A DNA stretch of 64,000 nt from an uncultured Acidobacteriaceae bacterium (lineage in GTDB: Bacteria > Acidobacteriota > Terriglobia > Terriglobales > Acidobacteriaceae): contig CAIWFH010000122.1 in assembly GCA_903911925.1 (NCBI GenBank), positions 1 to 64,000 of the forward strand. Reading direction: 5' to 3'. This document shows positions 36,438 through 45,674 of the stretch, piece by piece. How positions within the stretch are numbered: position 1 is the stretch's first letter; the number at the start of each line of letters is the position of its first letter. The notes beneath the pieces were generated by a model, which was given only the letters and a program-made list of their open reading frames with translations, did not search any database and was not told the DNA's origin. Position numbers and translations under genes: made by a program.

Positions 36438-38000
36438 TCAGAAACGCATCGGCGGCATCCCTTTCAACAGGAACTCATACCGCGGGCGCAGCGTATCCGG
36501 GCCGGAGATAATTGTGCTGTCGAGGCGGATTAACGAGTCGTCCTTGTCATACTTGGGCCACGCCGGCAGGCCGGTTCCGTTGGGATCGCCAGTCTTGGCG
36601 AAGTTGGTCCAGTAGGTCATCATCTGGTCGCTCAGGGTGCGGTCTTCCAGCCGCACCGTTTGGCCGGGCCGCGTGTCTAGGGTGCCGAAAACATACTCGA
36701 TGTCGTCAGAGTGGAAGGCGAACGTACCCAGATGATATTTGCTGGGCAGCGCGCGCAGTTCGAAGTGGTAGCGGTACACCGGCGATGCGCCAGTCTTGCG
36801 ATGCGCCTCAAGCCACTTCCAGGTGCCAAAGGCGATAAATGCATCGCCGCCGTAGGCGCCTGCTGAATCCGCGGCCTGCTCGTTCGTATCGCCGGGATAG
36901 AGCTTGAGGAAATCCTCTGCCCTCTCTTTATAGAGGCCTGCAGCCATGGCTTTCCACTTCTCTGCGGTCATGTCGTTGGCCAGGAAGCTGCCCTCGTCGC
37001 GGTTCCACCCCGCCATCAGCGGCACATGAGACTGCTTGCCCGCCGCATAGGTGTCTGTAACCGGCTCGACCAGCAGCTTGCCGTCAATCACCGGCGGAAA
37101 ACCCACCATGCCCTTCTTCTTTGCGCCATCGAGAATCTTGTCAACCGGCAGGGCGCGCAACTCGGCCAGGTTAGTCACTCCCAGCGTGGCCACCCACTCC
37201 GCATCCGCCACTTCCCGCACCGCAAGCGGTTGGTAGGCCAGCGCGCCCTCGCCCAGCGCGCCCCCGCTCTCACCAATGGCCTTGTGGAAGAGGCCTTGGG
37301 CCATCGGCGAAGCCATCAAGGTGCTCACCGCAAACGAACCGGCGCTCTCGCCAAAAATGGTCACGTTGCCCGGATCACCGCCGAAGTTCTTGATGTTCGT
37401 CTTGACCCATTGGAGTGCCGAAACCATATCGAGCAGGCCGTAGTTCCCTGCAACGCCGTTTGCTTCTTTGGCCAGGTCGGCTGTCGCCAGAAACCCAAGG
37501 GCCCCAAGACGGTAGTTGATGGTGACCAGCACCACACTCTTGAGCGGCAAAAAGTCGCCATTGTGGCGCGGCTCAGAACTCGCGCCGCCCGCGTAGCCGC
37601 CCCCGTGAATCCAAAACAGCACCGGCAGCCTGGCTTTGTCCTTTGCCTGGGCGGGCGCGTAGACATTCAGAAAGAGGCAATCTTCGCTCTCGCCGGCATC
37701 CTGGAAGATCATGTCGTCAAAAACGCGGCCCTGCGCGCAATGCGCACCGTATGTCGTGGCGTCGCGTTCGCCCTTCCACTTGGCAGGCGGCTGCGGCGCC
37801 TTCCAGCGCAGTTCGCCCACCGGGGGAGCGGCATAGGGCAGCCCCATGAACGCCTTCACCTTGCCGTCGTTGATGGCCTTGCCGTGCACCTTTCCCTGTT
37901 CAGTCTTGGCCGTAAGCGAGTCGGCATACATGGTTGTAGATAAGCCCAGAGCAAGCCCCGCCATGGCCAGGGCATACACCGCTTTCAACGCCATTTGCAT
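36438..38000 (-). CDS. Type-B carboxylesterase, copy 2 (tandem paralogue)
   Basis: 520-residue exported esterase, the same length as its neighbour and alike along its whole length. Shared blocks include DSLTAKTEQGKVHGK, GLPYAAPPVGELRWK, ESEDCLFLNVYAP, IHGGGYAGGASSEPRHNGD, FGESAGSFAVST and TYWTNFAKTGDPNGTGLPAW. The signal peptide is residues about 1-26. GGAGGG lies eight bases before the ATG, in a context nearly identical to that of copy 1. Sequence differences around the oxyanion loop (GGGYAGG for GGGFMAG) suggest some functional drift. Confidence 0.93.
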   Translation of the reverse strand: MQMALKAVYALAMAGLALGLSTTMYADSLTAKTEQGKVHGKAINDGKVKAFMGLPYAAPPVGELRWKAPQPPAKWKGERDATTYGAHCAQGRVFDDMIFQDAGESEDCLFLNVYAPAQAKDKARLPVLFWIHGGGYAGGASSEPRHNGDFLPLKSVVLVTINYRLGALGFLATADLAKEANGVAGNYGLLDMVSALQWVKTNIKNFGGDPGNVTIFGESAGSFAVSTLMASPMAQGLFHKAIGESGGALGEGALAYQPLAVREVADAEWVATLGVTNLAELRALPVDKILDGAKKKGMVGFPPVIDGKLLVEPVTDTYAAGKQSHVPLMAGWNRDEGSFLANDMTAEKWKAMAAGLYKERAEDFLKLYPGDTNEQAADSAGAYGGDAFIAFGTWKWLEAHRKTGASPVYRYHFELRALPSKYHLGTFAFHSDDIEYVFGTLDTRPGQTVRLEDRTLSDQMMTYWTNFAKTGDPNGTGLPAWPKYDKDDSLIRLDSTIISGPDTLRPRYEFLLKGMPPMRF

Positions 38001-38087
38001 TCGAAAAACCCTCCGCGCTACACCTTATCAGGACGGGGCCGAGGATGCGCTAGTTTCAGTTGGACAGTTGGCAGTTATGGATGTTCT

Positions 38088-39371
38088 CTAGAACGTCTCC
38101 GGCGCCAGCAGGTCGGCCATGGTCTCCCGCCGCCTGATCAGCCACGCCTTTGAGCCTTCAATCAGCACTTCTGCTGGGCGCAAACGGGTGTTGTAGTTCG
38201 AACTCTGCGCCATGCCGTAAGCGCCGGCATCCAACAGCGCAATTAGATCGCCGGGCTCAAGCGGTGCGAGTTTGCGATCACGCGCAAAAAAGTCCCCAGT
38301 TTCGCAAACCGGTCCCACCACGTCCACGATGCGCGCCTTCCCTGCCCGGGGCCTTACCGGCACAATCTCGTGGTGAGCCTGGTAGAGCGCCGGGCGGATC
38401 AGGTCGTTCATGGCCGCATCGGTAATCACGAAGGTCTTGTTTCCGCTGCGCTTCACCTGCAGCACCCGCGCCACAAGGGCCCCGGCCTGCGCCACAAGGA
38501 ACCGGCCCGGCTCAATCAGCAGCCGTCCCTCGAAACCGTCCAGCGCCTTCTCAAGGGCAGCGGCGTACTCCCTGACCTTGGCTGCCGCGTCGAATTTGCC
38601 TGAATGGTAGTCGATGCCAAGTCCGCCGCCGGCATCTACGGCCTGGAGCGCAATGCCTTCCCGGGCTAGTTGACGCAGCAGCTTCTTCACCCGTTCCATC
38701 GCGGCGCCAAACGGCTCCGCAGAGCGAATCTGGGACCCGATGTGGAAGCTGATGCCGTACGCCGCTAGCCACCGATTGCGCGCGACTTCTTTATAGATTG
38801 CCAGCGCCTTGCGAATGTCGATGCCGAACTTGTGTTCGCGCAGGCCCGTGGAAATGTAGGGATGCGTTTCCGCGAAGACATCGGGATTGACCCGCAGAGC
38901 AAACCGCGCCGTGGTCTTGAGCTTCCTGGCCCGTGCGGCCAGCAGTTCCAGTTCCGCTTCGCTCTCCACGTTGAAAGCGAGAATGCCTGCGCTGAGTGCG
39001 AGGTCGATCTCCGGCGGCGTTTTGCCCACGCCGGAATACACAACACGGCCCGCAGCCTCAGGCGCCGCAGCCAGCACCCGCTCGAGCTCTCCGCCGGAGA
39101 CGATATCGAACCCTGCTCCGCGGTCGGCCAGCAGCTTAAGAATCGCCAGCGCCGAGTTGGCCTTCACTGCATAGCAAACCAGATGGTCTCGGCCCGTCAA
39201 CGCCTTCTGGAAAAGGCCCAGGCGTTCCATAATCTGATCGGCTGAGTAGACGTAAAGCGGCGTACCGTGGCGGCGGGCCAGGGACTCAAGCGAGACCTGC
39301 CCGCAGCACAGGGGGCCGTCGGATTCGAGATGCTGAAACGGGCGCGGAGATTTCACAGAGCTTTTCGTCAA
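38088..39371 (-). CDS. lysA: Diaminopimelate decarboxylase
   Basis: 427-residue PLP enzyme that makes lysine from meso-diaminopimelate. The PLP lysine is in VCYAVKANSA, followed by GAGFDIVSGGELERVL, GVGKTPPEIDLAL, the phosphate-binding GGGLGIDY and the C-terminal CETGDFFARDR, which carries the catalytic-type Cys and substrate residues. A TTG start at 39371 with CAGGGA upstream gives a normal LysA length. A longer in-frame start at 39479 would add 36 unlikely residues and overlap the next gene. It follows the alpha/beta hydrolase gene on the same strand. Confidence 0.92.
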   Translation of the reverse strand: MTKSSVKSPRPFQHLESDGPLCCGQVSLESLARRHGTPLYVYSADQIMERLGLFQKALTGRDHLVCYAVKANSALAILKLLADRGAGFDIVSGGELERVLAAAPEAAGRVVYSGVGKTPPEIDLALSAGILAFNVESEAELELLAARARKLKTTARFALRVNPDVFAETHPYISTGLREHKFGIDIRKALAIYKEVARNRWLAAYGISFHIGSQIRSAEPFGAAMERVKKLLRQLAREGIALQAVDAGGGLGIDYHSGKFDAAAKVREYAAALEKALDGFEGRLLIEPGRFLVAQAGALVARVLQVKRSGNKTFVITDAAMNDLIRPALYQAHHEIVPVRPRAGKARIVDVVGPVCETGDFFARDRKLAPLEPGDLIALLDAGAYGMAQSSNYNTRLRPAEVLIEGSKAWLIRRRETMADLLAPETF

Positions 39372-39454
39372 ATTGTGTCCCTGGGGAAAAGGCGTTCCTT
39401 TGAGCCTATCGCATTGGGGCTCTGACGCTCGACAGGATGCGCCAGGGCCGCGTC

Positions 39455-40288
39455 TCAGCCTTCTGATTGACGCAGCCACTCGGCCAGCAGCGCGGCCATC
39501 TTGTGCGACTGCTCATAGGCCGCAAAGTGGCCAGCATCCGGCATCAGGTGGAACTCGCAGCCGCCCGGCGCAGCGTGAAAGGCCTCCATCTCAGCCTGGG
39601 TCACGCCGGGGTCTTCGCCGCCCGCAATGGCCAGAATCGGCGCATTGATCGTAACCACTGTCTGAACCGAATCAGGGCGTGCGGCGAGTCCTGCCTGCAC
39701 GGCCACCAGCGCTTCAGGTGTTAGCGTCATGTGCGCCCTCAACTCGGCCACAATTTCAGGCCGGCGCGCGTGTGCGGTTGCCCCAATCAGCGTCTGCGCC
39801 ATGCCGTCGAAAATCGCCTCGCCGCCGCCGGCGCGTGCTGCCGCAATCATGGCAACTCGCTTGTCCAGGTTGACTTCGGCATCGGGCTGGGGCTTTGAGC
39901 AGACAAAAGCCAGCCCGCTCACCCGGTGGGGAGCTTGGCGCCAGAGTTCAAGCAGCACATAGCCGCCTATGGAGCATCCGGCAAAAACCGCTTCTGGAAT
40001 CTGAAGATGATCGAGAAGGGAAAGGACATCGGCGGCCAGTTGCGACATGGTCAAAACCGGCGCGTTGGGAACCCGAGCAAAGCCGCCAACGGGCAGTTTT
40101 CGCCCCAACTCCGAGCCGCCATGTCCCCGAAAATCAGGAACGATGGCGCGCAAACCCGCCAGGTCTTCAATCAGCGGGCGCCAGTATTCGCCGTCGAGCG
40201 GCGTGGGGTGCAGAAAAACTACCGGCTGGCCTGCGCCGGTATCCCGATACGCCAGCCGAGCGCCAGCCGACTCATACCAACCCTTCAT
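39455..40288 (-). CDS. Alpha/beta-hydrolase-fold protein
   Basis: 277-residue enzyme with the classic order. The oxyanion region is VVFLHPTPLDGEYW (about residue 25), then FRGHGGSE, and the nucleophile elbow is FAGCSIGGYVLLEL, where Ser is in G-C-S-I-G-G. The acidic residue is near AGGEDPGV, and the catalytic His is in MPDAGHFAAYEQ. It resembles 3-oxoadipate enol-lactonase and related esterases; the substrate cannot be fixed. It overlaps the preceding PspC-like gene by four bases (ATGA). Confidence 0.88.
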   Translation of the reverse strand: MKGWYESAGARLAYRDTGAGQPVVFLHPTPLDGEYWRPLIEDLAGLRAIVPDFRGHGGSELGRKLPVGGFARVPNAPVLTMSQLAADVLSLLDHLQIPEAVFAGCSIGGYVLLELWRQAPHRVSGLAFVCSKPQPDAEVNLDKRVAMIAAARAGGGEAIFDGMAQTLIGATAHARRPEIVAELRAHMTLTPEALVAVQAGLAARPDSVQTVVTINAPILAIAGGEDPGVTQAEMEAFHAAPGGCEFHLMPDAGHFAAYEQSHKMAALLAEWLRQSEG

Positions 40289-40605
40289 AGATTAGGAGGA
40301 TACGCTCCCGGCACCTGGATCGGCTCCTCAGGAATCCCGATCCAGCCCGCCAGATAGGCGATGCCCACAAATCCGCCCGAGAAGAAGAAGCCCAACACGG
40401 TGAGGATGCGCACGACGGCAACATCCCAGCCGTTGGCCTGCGCCAGCGCAAGGCAAACCCCGGCAATCTGGCGTCCGACAATAGGCCGAACCAGCGGCCT
40501 GCCGGGCACGGATTGCGCGACAGGAATCACCACTCCGCAACTGGAGCAGAACCGCGCGCTGGGCGGCAACCCCGTCCCGCACTGATGACAAAATTGCACT
40601 GACAT
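40285..40605 (-). CDS. Zinc-ribbon/PspC-domain small membrane protein
   Basis: 106-residue protein. An N-terminal zinc ribbon CHQCG (about residues 6-10) and CSSCG (about 20-24) is joined by a Pro-rich linker to a PspC-type segment (GRQIAGVCLALAQANGWDVAVVRILTVLGFF) with two hydrophobic stretches. PspC proteins act in the envelope stress response in Gammaproteobacteria; here no pspA is near. The gene leads a unit with the alpha/beta hydrolase (four-base overlap) and perhaps lysA. Confidence 0.85.
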   Translation of the reverse strand: MSVQFCHQCGTGLPPSARFCSSCGVVIPVAQSVPGRPLVRPIVGRQIAGVCLALAQANGWDVAVVRILTVLGFFFSGGFVGIAYLAGWIGIPEEPIQVPGAYPPNL

Positions 40606-40803
40606 GTTTTACTCCTGCTTATTCAATTACTTGCACTGACTCGCCATTCGCCTTGACGACATCGGTTCCGCCGTCTCGGAAGCCTGACTTCAAGAGAATA
40701 CGTCAGGAACCGGCAGAAAGTTTCATTGCGTCTATTCCGCCAAATAGCGGGCCTCCAGAAGCGATCGTCAAGAGCCCCGGCTGAGGACTCAGATGAAGTC
40801 GGG

Positions 40804-42156
40804 CTATTCGTCCAACAGCACAATCAGGCTCATCTCCGGCGAGGGAATCTCCGCGGGAATGTGAACGCCCACCTGGCGACTCTGCACCAGGTGATCCCAG
40901 CATGGGCCCGCCCGATGAACCGAGAAGTACTGGCTCTCGACCCTGGCGGCTATCTGTGACGGCGCAACCGCCAGATGATTCAGCGTCAGCCCCGGCATGG
41001 CGCGTTTGATCAGTTCAATCACAAACCGGGCCGAACACACTTTAACCAGCTTTGGCACCCGCTCAATCAGGTCCGCTTCGCCAATGGGGGAGTGAAGCTC
41101 AAGAATCCAGCGACCGGGCCCGAGGCAGCGCTCATCCTTGATGTCGCCGTTAAAGAGGAAGCTCTCGACCGGCCTCAACGGAATCTTGATCGCCTTGGAA
41201 GGCATCACGATTTCCAGGTGGCGGCGAATGTGGTCATCAAGCGGCGCGAAACACGATCCGAAGTCGCGATGGTCGTAAGCCGGCAAGGAACGCGGATGAA
41301 CTTCCAGCCCGAAAGTGCAAAGCGCGCCGCCCAGCCGCGACATCTCGCGGAAGAGTTCCTGCGGGTGAACGTGTTTTGAGAGCAGAAAGTGCCGCAGTAT
41401 CGCAACGCTGGAGTTCAGCGCGTGCAGAAACCAGTATTGCGCTACGTGACGGGCAGACATTCCGGTCTGGAAAACGCCGGCCCGCTGCTGCTGTTCGCTG
41501 GAGAAGACCGAACTTTTCTCGTCCAGAATCTCGATGAGGCGGCGCAGCATGTTGGTCAAAACCGGGCTGGCCCCCAGGCTGAGGCAGGGCGGTACAAAGG
41601 CCGGGTCGGTTTCAAAGTGTCCCGAACCATCTCGAGTTACACGCACCAGAGGAAGGCTCGTGAATTGATCTGTCACCTCTTCCTCCGCCAGCAGCACCAG
41701 GTTCTTGCGCCCTATCCGGATTCGTCTTTCATCCAGCCCAGTATTCTGATCGGGCATCAACTGCTCGGTTCCGATGTAGCGGACGTGGGCGTTGTGGTTT
41801 TCAATGCTGGTATTTTGACCGTACTTCACGCTGATTGGAACCGCGAGGTGCAAGGTCAGGTGATCTGCCACAGGCGAAAACAGTGAGGCGAAATCCCGGG
41901 GCGGCGGAGCAAGATCGGCGCCCGGCGAGTCAAACGCCAATCCATCTTCAAAGAGACCGCGAGCATGAGACAGGGCCAACGTGCCGTTGCGGAGAGCGTC
42001 GCTATCGAATTGCAGACCTGCAAATCCGTACGCATCGCGCCACAAGCTTGAGGCGACAAAATTCAAAGAGTCTTCAAAGTAACGGGACTGGGCTTGAAAA
42101 TGGTGCGGGCCCAGGTACATTCCTTCAGACCATACAGGTTTGGTGAGTTGTCTCAT
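40804..42156 (-). CDS. tssK: Type VI secretion baseplate protein TssK, copy 1
   Basis: 450-residue TssK/ImpJ-family protein, which connects the T6SS baseplate wedges to the membrane complex through its C-terminal domain. It starts MRQLTKPVWSEGMYLGPHHFQAQSRYFED, a signature of the N-terminal shell domain, and ends with a domain carrying MPGLTLNHLAVAPSQIAARVESQYFSV. It is the last gene of the minus-strand T6SS operon and follows a second tssK after five bases. The two are clearly paralogous but far from identical, and both have the family length (about 450). Confidence 0.92.
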   Translation of the reverse strand: MRQLTKPVWSEGMYLGPHHFQAQSRYFEDSLNFVASSLWRDAYGFAGLQFDSDALRNGTLALSHARGLFEDGLAFDSPGADLAPPPRDFASLFSPVADHLTLHLAVPISVKYGQNTSIENHNAHVRYIGTEQLMPDQNTGLDERRIRIGRKNLVLLAEEEVTDQFTSLPLVRVTRDGSGHFETDPAFVPPCLSLGASPVLTNMLRRLIEILDEKSSVFSSEQQQRAGVFQTGMSARHVAQYWFLHALNSSVAILRHFLLSKHVHPQELFREMSRLGGALCTFGLEVHPRSLPAYDHRDFGSCFAPLDDHIRRHLEIVMPSKAIKIPLRPVESFLFNGDIKDERCLGPGRWILELHSPIGEADLIERVPKLVKVCSARFVIELIKRAMPGLTLNHLAVAPSQIAARVESQYFSVHRAGPCWDHLVQSRQVGVHIPAEIPSPEMSLIVLLDE

Positions 42157-42161
42157 AAGGG

Positions 42162-43517
42162 TTAGCCCGCCTGTGGCAGCAGGATCAACAACTCCATCTG
42201 CGGGTTGATGAATTCTCCGGGGACGTGCACGGCAAAGTTACGCGCGCGAGTAACCGCTTCCCACGCCGGGCCGGCCTGGTTGAGACTGAAGTACTGATAC
42301 TTCATCTTGATGGGGAGTGCGCTGGGCGGGACTGTCAGATGGCTGAGAGTAATTCCCGGCAACGCCATGTTTACGAGTTGGTCTATTTGCGATGCGGAGC
42401 AGGCCTTCACCAGTTGCGGAACCTTGCGGATGATTGTGTCCTCGCTGGCGTCGGCAGAGAATGCCAGGTACATGCGTGTATTCGTCAGGTACTTGTCCTG
42501 CTCAATCGCGGCAGCATAAATGGTGTTCTTCACCAGTTTCAGCGGCAGCGAAACCACGTTTGTCGGCACCACGGTTTCAAGCAGCAGGCGCAACTTTTCG
42601 TCCAGGTCGGCAAAGACCCTGCTCAGATTCAGATGGTCGTACAACGGCAGATCGCGCGGCCTCACGGTGGTTGAGAACGTGGTCAGAGAGGCTCCCAGCG
42701 CAGTGAGCGCCGAGAAAAGTTCTTCAGGATGACAGCGCTGGCCCTGGATAAGATGGTTCAGCACCGGGATGTGCGAGTTGACCGTGTAGAGCAGCCAGAA
42801 GTTGGCAATGTCTGAAGCGGTAAAGTCGGCCAGGCTTTGGTTCTTCTGGCGCCTGCCGCCGGCAAGCTGTGTGCTTTTTGCCGAGAGAATTTCGAGAATT
42901 CCGTTGATCAGGCCGCGCAGATAGTCGCTGGCTCGAACTTCGAGAAGCGGCGGAACAAAGCGGGGATTCAGACGAAAAGCGCCGGCCTCAGTGCGTTCCA
43001 CGTTGGCGATGCGCAGCGCGGAAGAGCCCTCGCGCGTCTCGTTTGCGGCCAGCAGCCGCAGGTTCTTTCTCGCTATCTGAATCGGCTTCTCGCCGGTTCC
43101 GGTGTTATCGTCCCGGACGCTGGTAATTTCAGCCAGATAGCGGGAACCGGTTGACTTGCCTAAACCGGCAACATTCATGCCCTTCTCTTTATAGTCCGGA
43201 ACCGTGAGATAGATGTCGAGATCGCGCATTCCGGGATCGAAATACTCAGCCAGCGCCTTGGATGGAGGCGGCTGGTCCGGACCCGGAATTTCAAACAGCA
43301 ATCCATCGGGAAAGATCCCCGATGCGCGAGAGAGAGCGAACTGGCCCTCCGCAAGCAACTCCTGGTCGAGCACGATTTCACTGAATCCCCAGGCGCAGAA
43401 TTTGAGCGCCTGAAGGCGGAAGTTCAAACTGTCTTCCAGAAACCTGTCCTGCAGTTGCAGGTGCTGCGGAGTCAGGAAGGTGCCCTTGGTCCAGAGCACG
43501 GGTTGCAGTTGTTTCAT
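42162..43517 (-). CDS. tssK: Type VI secretion baseplate protein TssK, copy 2
   Basis: 451-residue TssK family member, starting MKQLQPVLWTKGTFLTPQHLQLQDRFLEDSL (the same N-terminal signature as copy 1 with different residues). The C-terminal part, LPGITLSHLTVPPSALPIKMKYQYFSLNQAGPAWE, aligns with the copy-1 block above. It lies 66 bases downstream of vgrG and five bases before copy 1. Canonical TssK is a homotrimer made from one gene, so a mixed trimer or separate roles may apply here. Confidence 0.92.
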   Translation of the reverse strand: MKQLQPVLWTKGTFLTPQHLQLQDRFLEDSLNFRLQALKFCAWGFSEIVLDQELLAEGQFALSRASGIFPDGLLFEIPGPDQPPPSKALAEYFDPGMRDLDIYLTVPDYKEKGMNVAGLGKSTGSRYLAEITSVRDDNTGTGEKPIQIARKNLRLLAANETREGSSALRIANVERTEAGAFRLNPRFVPPLLEVRASDYLRGLINGILEILSAKSTQLAGGRRQKNQSLADFTASDIANFWLLYTVNSHIPVLNHLIQGQRCHPEELFSALTALGASLTTFSTTVRPRDLPLYDHLNLSRVFADLDEKLRLLLETVVPTNVVSLPLKLVKNTIYAAAIEQDKYLTNTRMYLAFSADASEDTIIRKVPQLVKACSASQIDQLVNMALPGITLSHLTVPPSALPIKMKYQYFSLNQAGPAWEAVTRARNFAVHVPGEFINPQMELLILLPQAG

Positions 43518-43583
43518 CGCCGGTTATCGAACCTCAATGTTGGCTGTTCACGCATTCTCGATCAGGCACTGAACGTCAGAAAA

Positions 43584-45581
43584 TCAGTTCATCTTGGTTC
43601 CCTTGCTTCCGTCGTCGGCCTCGTCAGGATCTTTGGGGTCGGTGGGACTGGACCCGCACCCGGAGCCTGCAGCGCCGCCGCTGTTGATCATCACCATGGT
43701 TCCCACAATTGAAATGCCTGACGGGTTGATGTCGATGAAGTTGCCTCCGACCTTGAGCGTGAGTTCCGTTCCAGCCTCGACGACTACTGTCATTCCAGCC
43801 TTCAGGTGAATTACTTGTCCGGCTTCATGCGCAAAGTTGGATCCGGATTTCTCATATAGATTCTGGCCCACCTGCACCGAAAGTGATTGGCCGATCTTCT
43901 GATTGGAGTTTCCCGTGACCTGGCTGTGATGGTCGCCTCCAACTTTCTCCATCTGGTCCTGAATCACCATGAGGCTTCGATTATTTCCTGTCCACTCGCG
44001 CGCGTCGTTGACAATCCGCGTGTCGTAGTCCTTCTCCCCGCGAACGAAAACCTGTTCGCTGCCCGACTTGTCTTCAAAGCGAAGCTCGTTGTAGTGGGCA
44101 GTGCCTCCCCCCGTCGAACTCGAAGTTCTGAGCGTGGTGCGGGTTCCATTCTCGGGAAGCGCATAGGGAACCGTCTGGACGTCGTTGTATACCCTTCCGG
44201 TAATAATCGGGCGGTCGGGATCCCCCTCCAGAAAGCTCACCAGCACTTCCTGGCCCACGCGCGGGATATTGATCATGCCCCAGCCCTGTCCGCCCCAATC
44301 GTGCGAAGCCCGCAGCCAGCAGGACGTTGCCTTCTTCCGATCCCAGGGAAACAGCACCAGAACGCGGCCCCATTTATCCACCCAGATCTCTTCGCCATCT
44401 CCACCGGCGTTCTGGTCATCGGCCGAGTCGCCATCCGCGCTTTTGCCCACCACCACGGCGGTTTGCGGCCCCTGGACAAATGGTTTCGGCGTCAATCGCG
44501 CGGGGCGAAACGGAATGTCGGCCGGAATGCAGGAGAAATGATTGGAGTAGCTGTCCTCCCCGGATTCGTCATCGTCCCGGTACGACCCGGCAACCGATGC
44601 GACGTGTTGAATCTCGGTCAGGATGTACGACGCATTCATCGCCCCCATCGGGTGATCTTCCAGATCGAACTTGTACCCGCTGGTAAATGCCCGGCACGAA
44701 CTCGATCCATGCGCCACCTTGTGTGAGGCTTCCTCTTCCTGCATCCGCAGCTTGGCCAATGCCTTGCCATCTGTCTGCGTATCGTGCAAACCGGGATAAT
44801 CGAAGATCTCCATGGCATCGTTGCCACTCACTGTGTAAATCGTCGACTCGGACGCCGATAGGTCGCTGGTGGAAGTAGTGAAGTTATAGTCGGTAATCGA
44901 ATGCATTCCGCTGTGCAATTCCTGCCCGATGCTCCACTGGTTCACCATATCGCCGACATCCGTGCCGCCCAACACCAGGTTGTAACCTGCGCTGGCCTGG
45001 CCGGGGCAGGGCTGGTGCGCACTGGTCGAGTCGCCCAGCATCATGCTGTGGTCCCCGTCGGAGTGTTGAAAGAAATAGAAGATCCCGAATTGCTCCATCA
45101 GCCTGGAAATGAAATTGAAATCCGTTTCCCGGTACTGAACGCAATACTCAAGCGGCTTGTAGGTTCCGTTCAGAGAGGCCGTGTACTTGATTCCTCGGTC
45201 GTCGAGTACCTGCTTGACGATCTGGGTCACATCCCTGTTATGGAAGATGCGGCAATCGGCGTAGCGTGTCAGGGTCCAGAGTTTCGGCACCATCTGCAGT
45301 TCATAGCGCGTCATTTCGGCATCCGCCCCGGTACACGCAAAATGGCTGACGATGCCACTGAATTGCCGCTTCGAATCGTCAGACTGCGCAACGTTGATGG
45401 TCACCTTCTGGCCGACAATGGTCGTAAAGTCGATCGCTGAATCCTCTGAGAGAGCGGAAAGTTGGAAGTTGAACAGGCGCGAAATGGCTTCATGGCCGGT
45501 AAAGCCAGTGAGCAGCAGCTTGTCATCGCCCAGCGGCGTAGCCAGCGAAACTAGTCGGCCTTCTTGTGTGTAATTTGGCAT
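43584..45581 (-). CDS. vgrG: Type VI secretion spike protein VgrG
   Basis: 665-residue spike protein (TssI), a trimer at the tip of the Hcp tube, made of gp27-like and gp5-like parts. The gp27-like half starts GRLVSLATPLGDDKLLLTGFTGHEAISRLFNFQLSALS and holds YRETDFNFISRLMEQFGIFYFF. The OB-fold gp5 region has VDKWGRVLVLFPWDR, CWLRASHDWGGQGWGM and PRVGQEVLVSFLEGDPDRP. A needle of repeats follows (VTGNSNQKIGQ, LKAGMTVVVEAG, INPSGISIVGTMV). The tail after about residue 640 is short and Asp/Ser-rich with no extra catalytic domain, so cargo is probably separate. An unrecognised gene lies directly upstream. Confidence 0.95.
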   Translation of the reverse strand: MPNYTQEGRLVSLATPLGDDKLLLTGFTGHEAISRLFNFQLSALSEDSAIDFTTIVGQKVTINVAQSDDSKRQFSGIVSHFACTGADAEMTRYELQMVPKLWTLTRYADCRIFHNRDVTQIVKQVLDDRGIKYTASLNGTYKPLEYCVQYRETDFNFISRLMEQFGIFYFFQHSDGDHSMMLGDSTSAHQPCPGQASAGYNLVLGGTDVGDMVNQWSIGQELHSGMHSITDYNFTTSTSDLSASESTIYTVSGNDAMEIFDYPGLHDTQTDGKALAKLRMQEEEASHKVAHGSSSCRAFTSGYKFDLEDHPMGAMNASYILTEIQHVASVAGSYRDDDESGEDSYSNHFSCIPADIPFRPARLTPKPFVQGPQTAVVVGKSADGDSADDQNAGGDGEEIWVDKWGRVLVLFPWDRKKATSCWLRASHDWGGQGWGMINIPRVGQEVLVSFLEGDPDRPIITGRVYNDVQTVPYALPENGTRTTLRTSSSTGGGTAHYNELRFEDKSGSEQVFVRGEKDYDTRIVNDAREWTGNNRSLMVIQDQMEKVGGDHHSQVTGNSNQKIGQSLSVQVGQNLYEKSGSNFAHEAGQVIHLKAGMTVVVEAGTELTLKVGGNFIDINPSGISIVGTMVMINSGGAAGSGCGSSPTDPKDPDEADDGSKGTKMN

Positions 45582-45674
45582 TTTGCAAACACCTTGTTCT
45601 TACATCCGCGGCTAATCGTTGAGGTCCCCTCAAGTGAGAAGGAAATGTTGCAAGGTTCGAGCAATTCCGATGCG

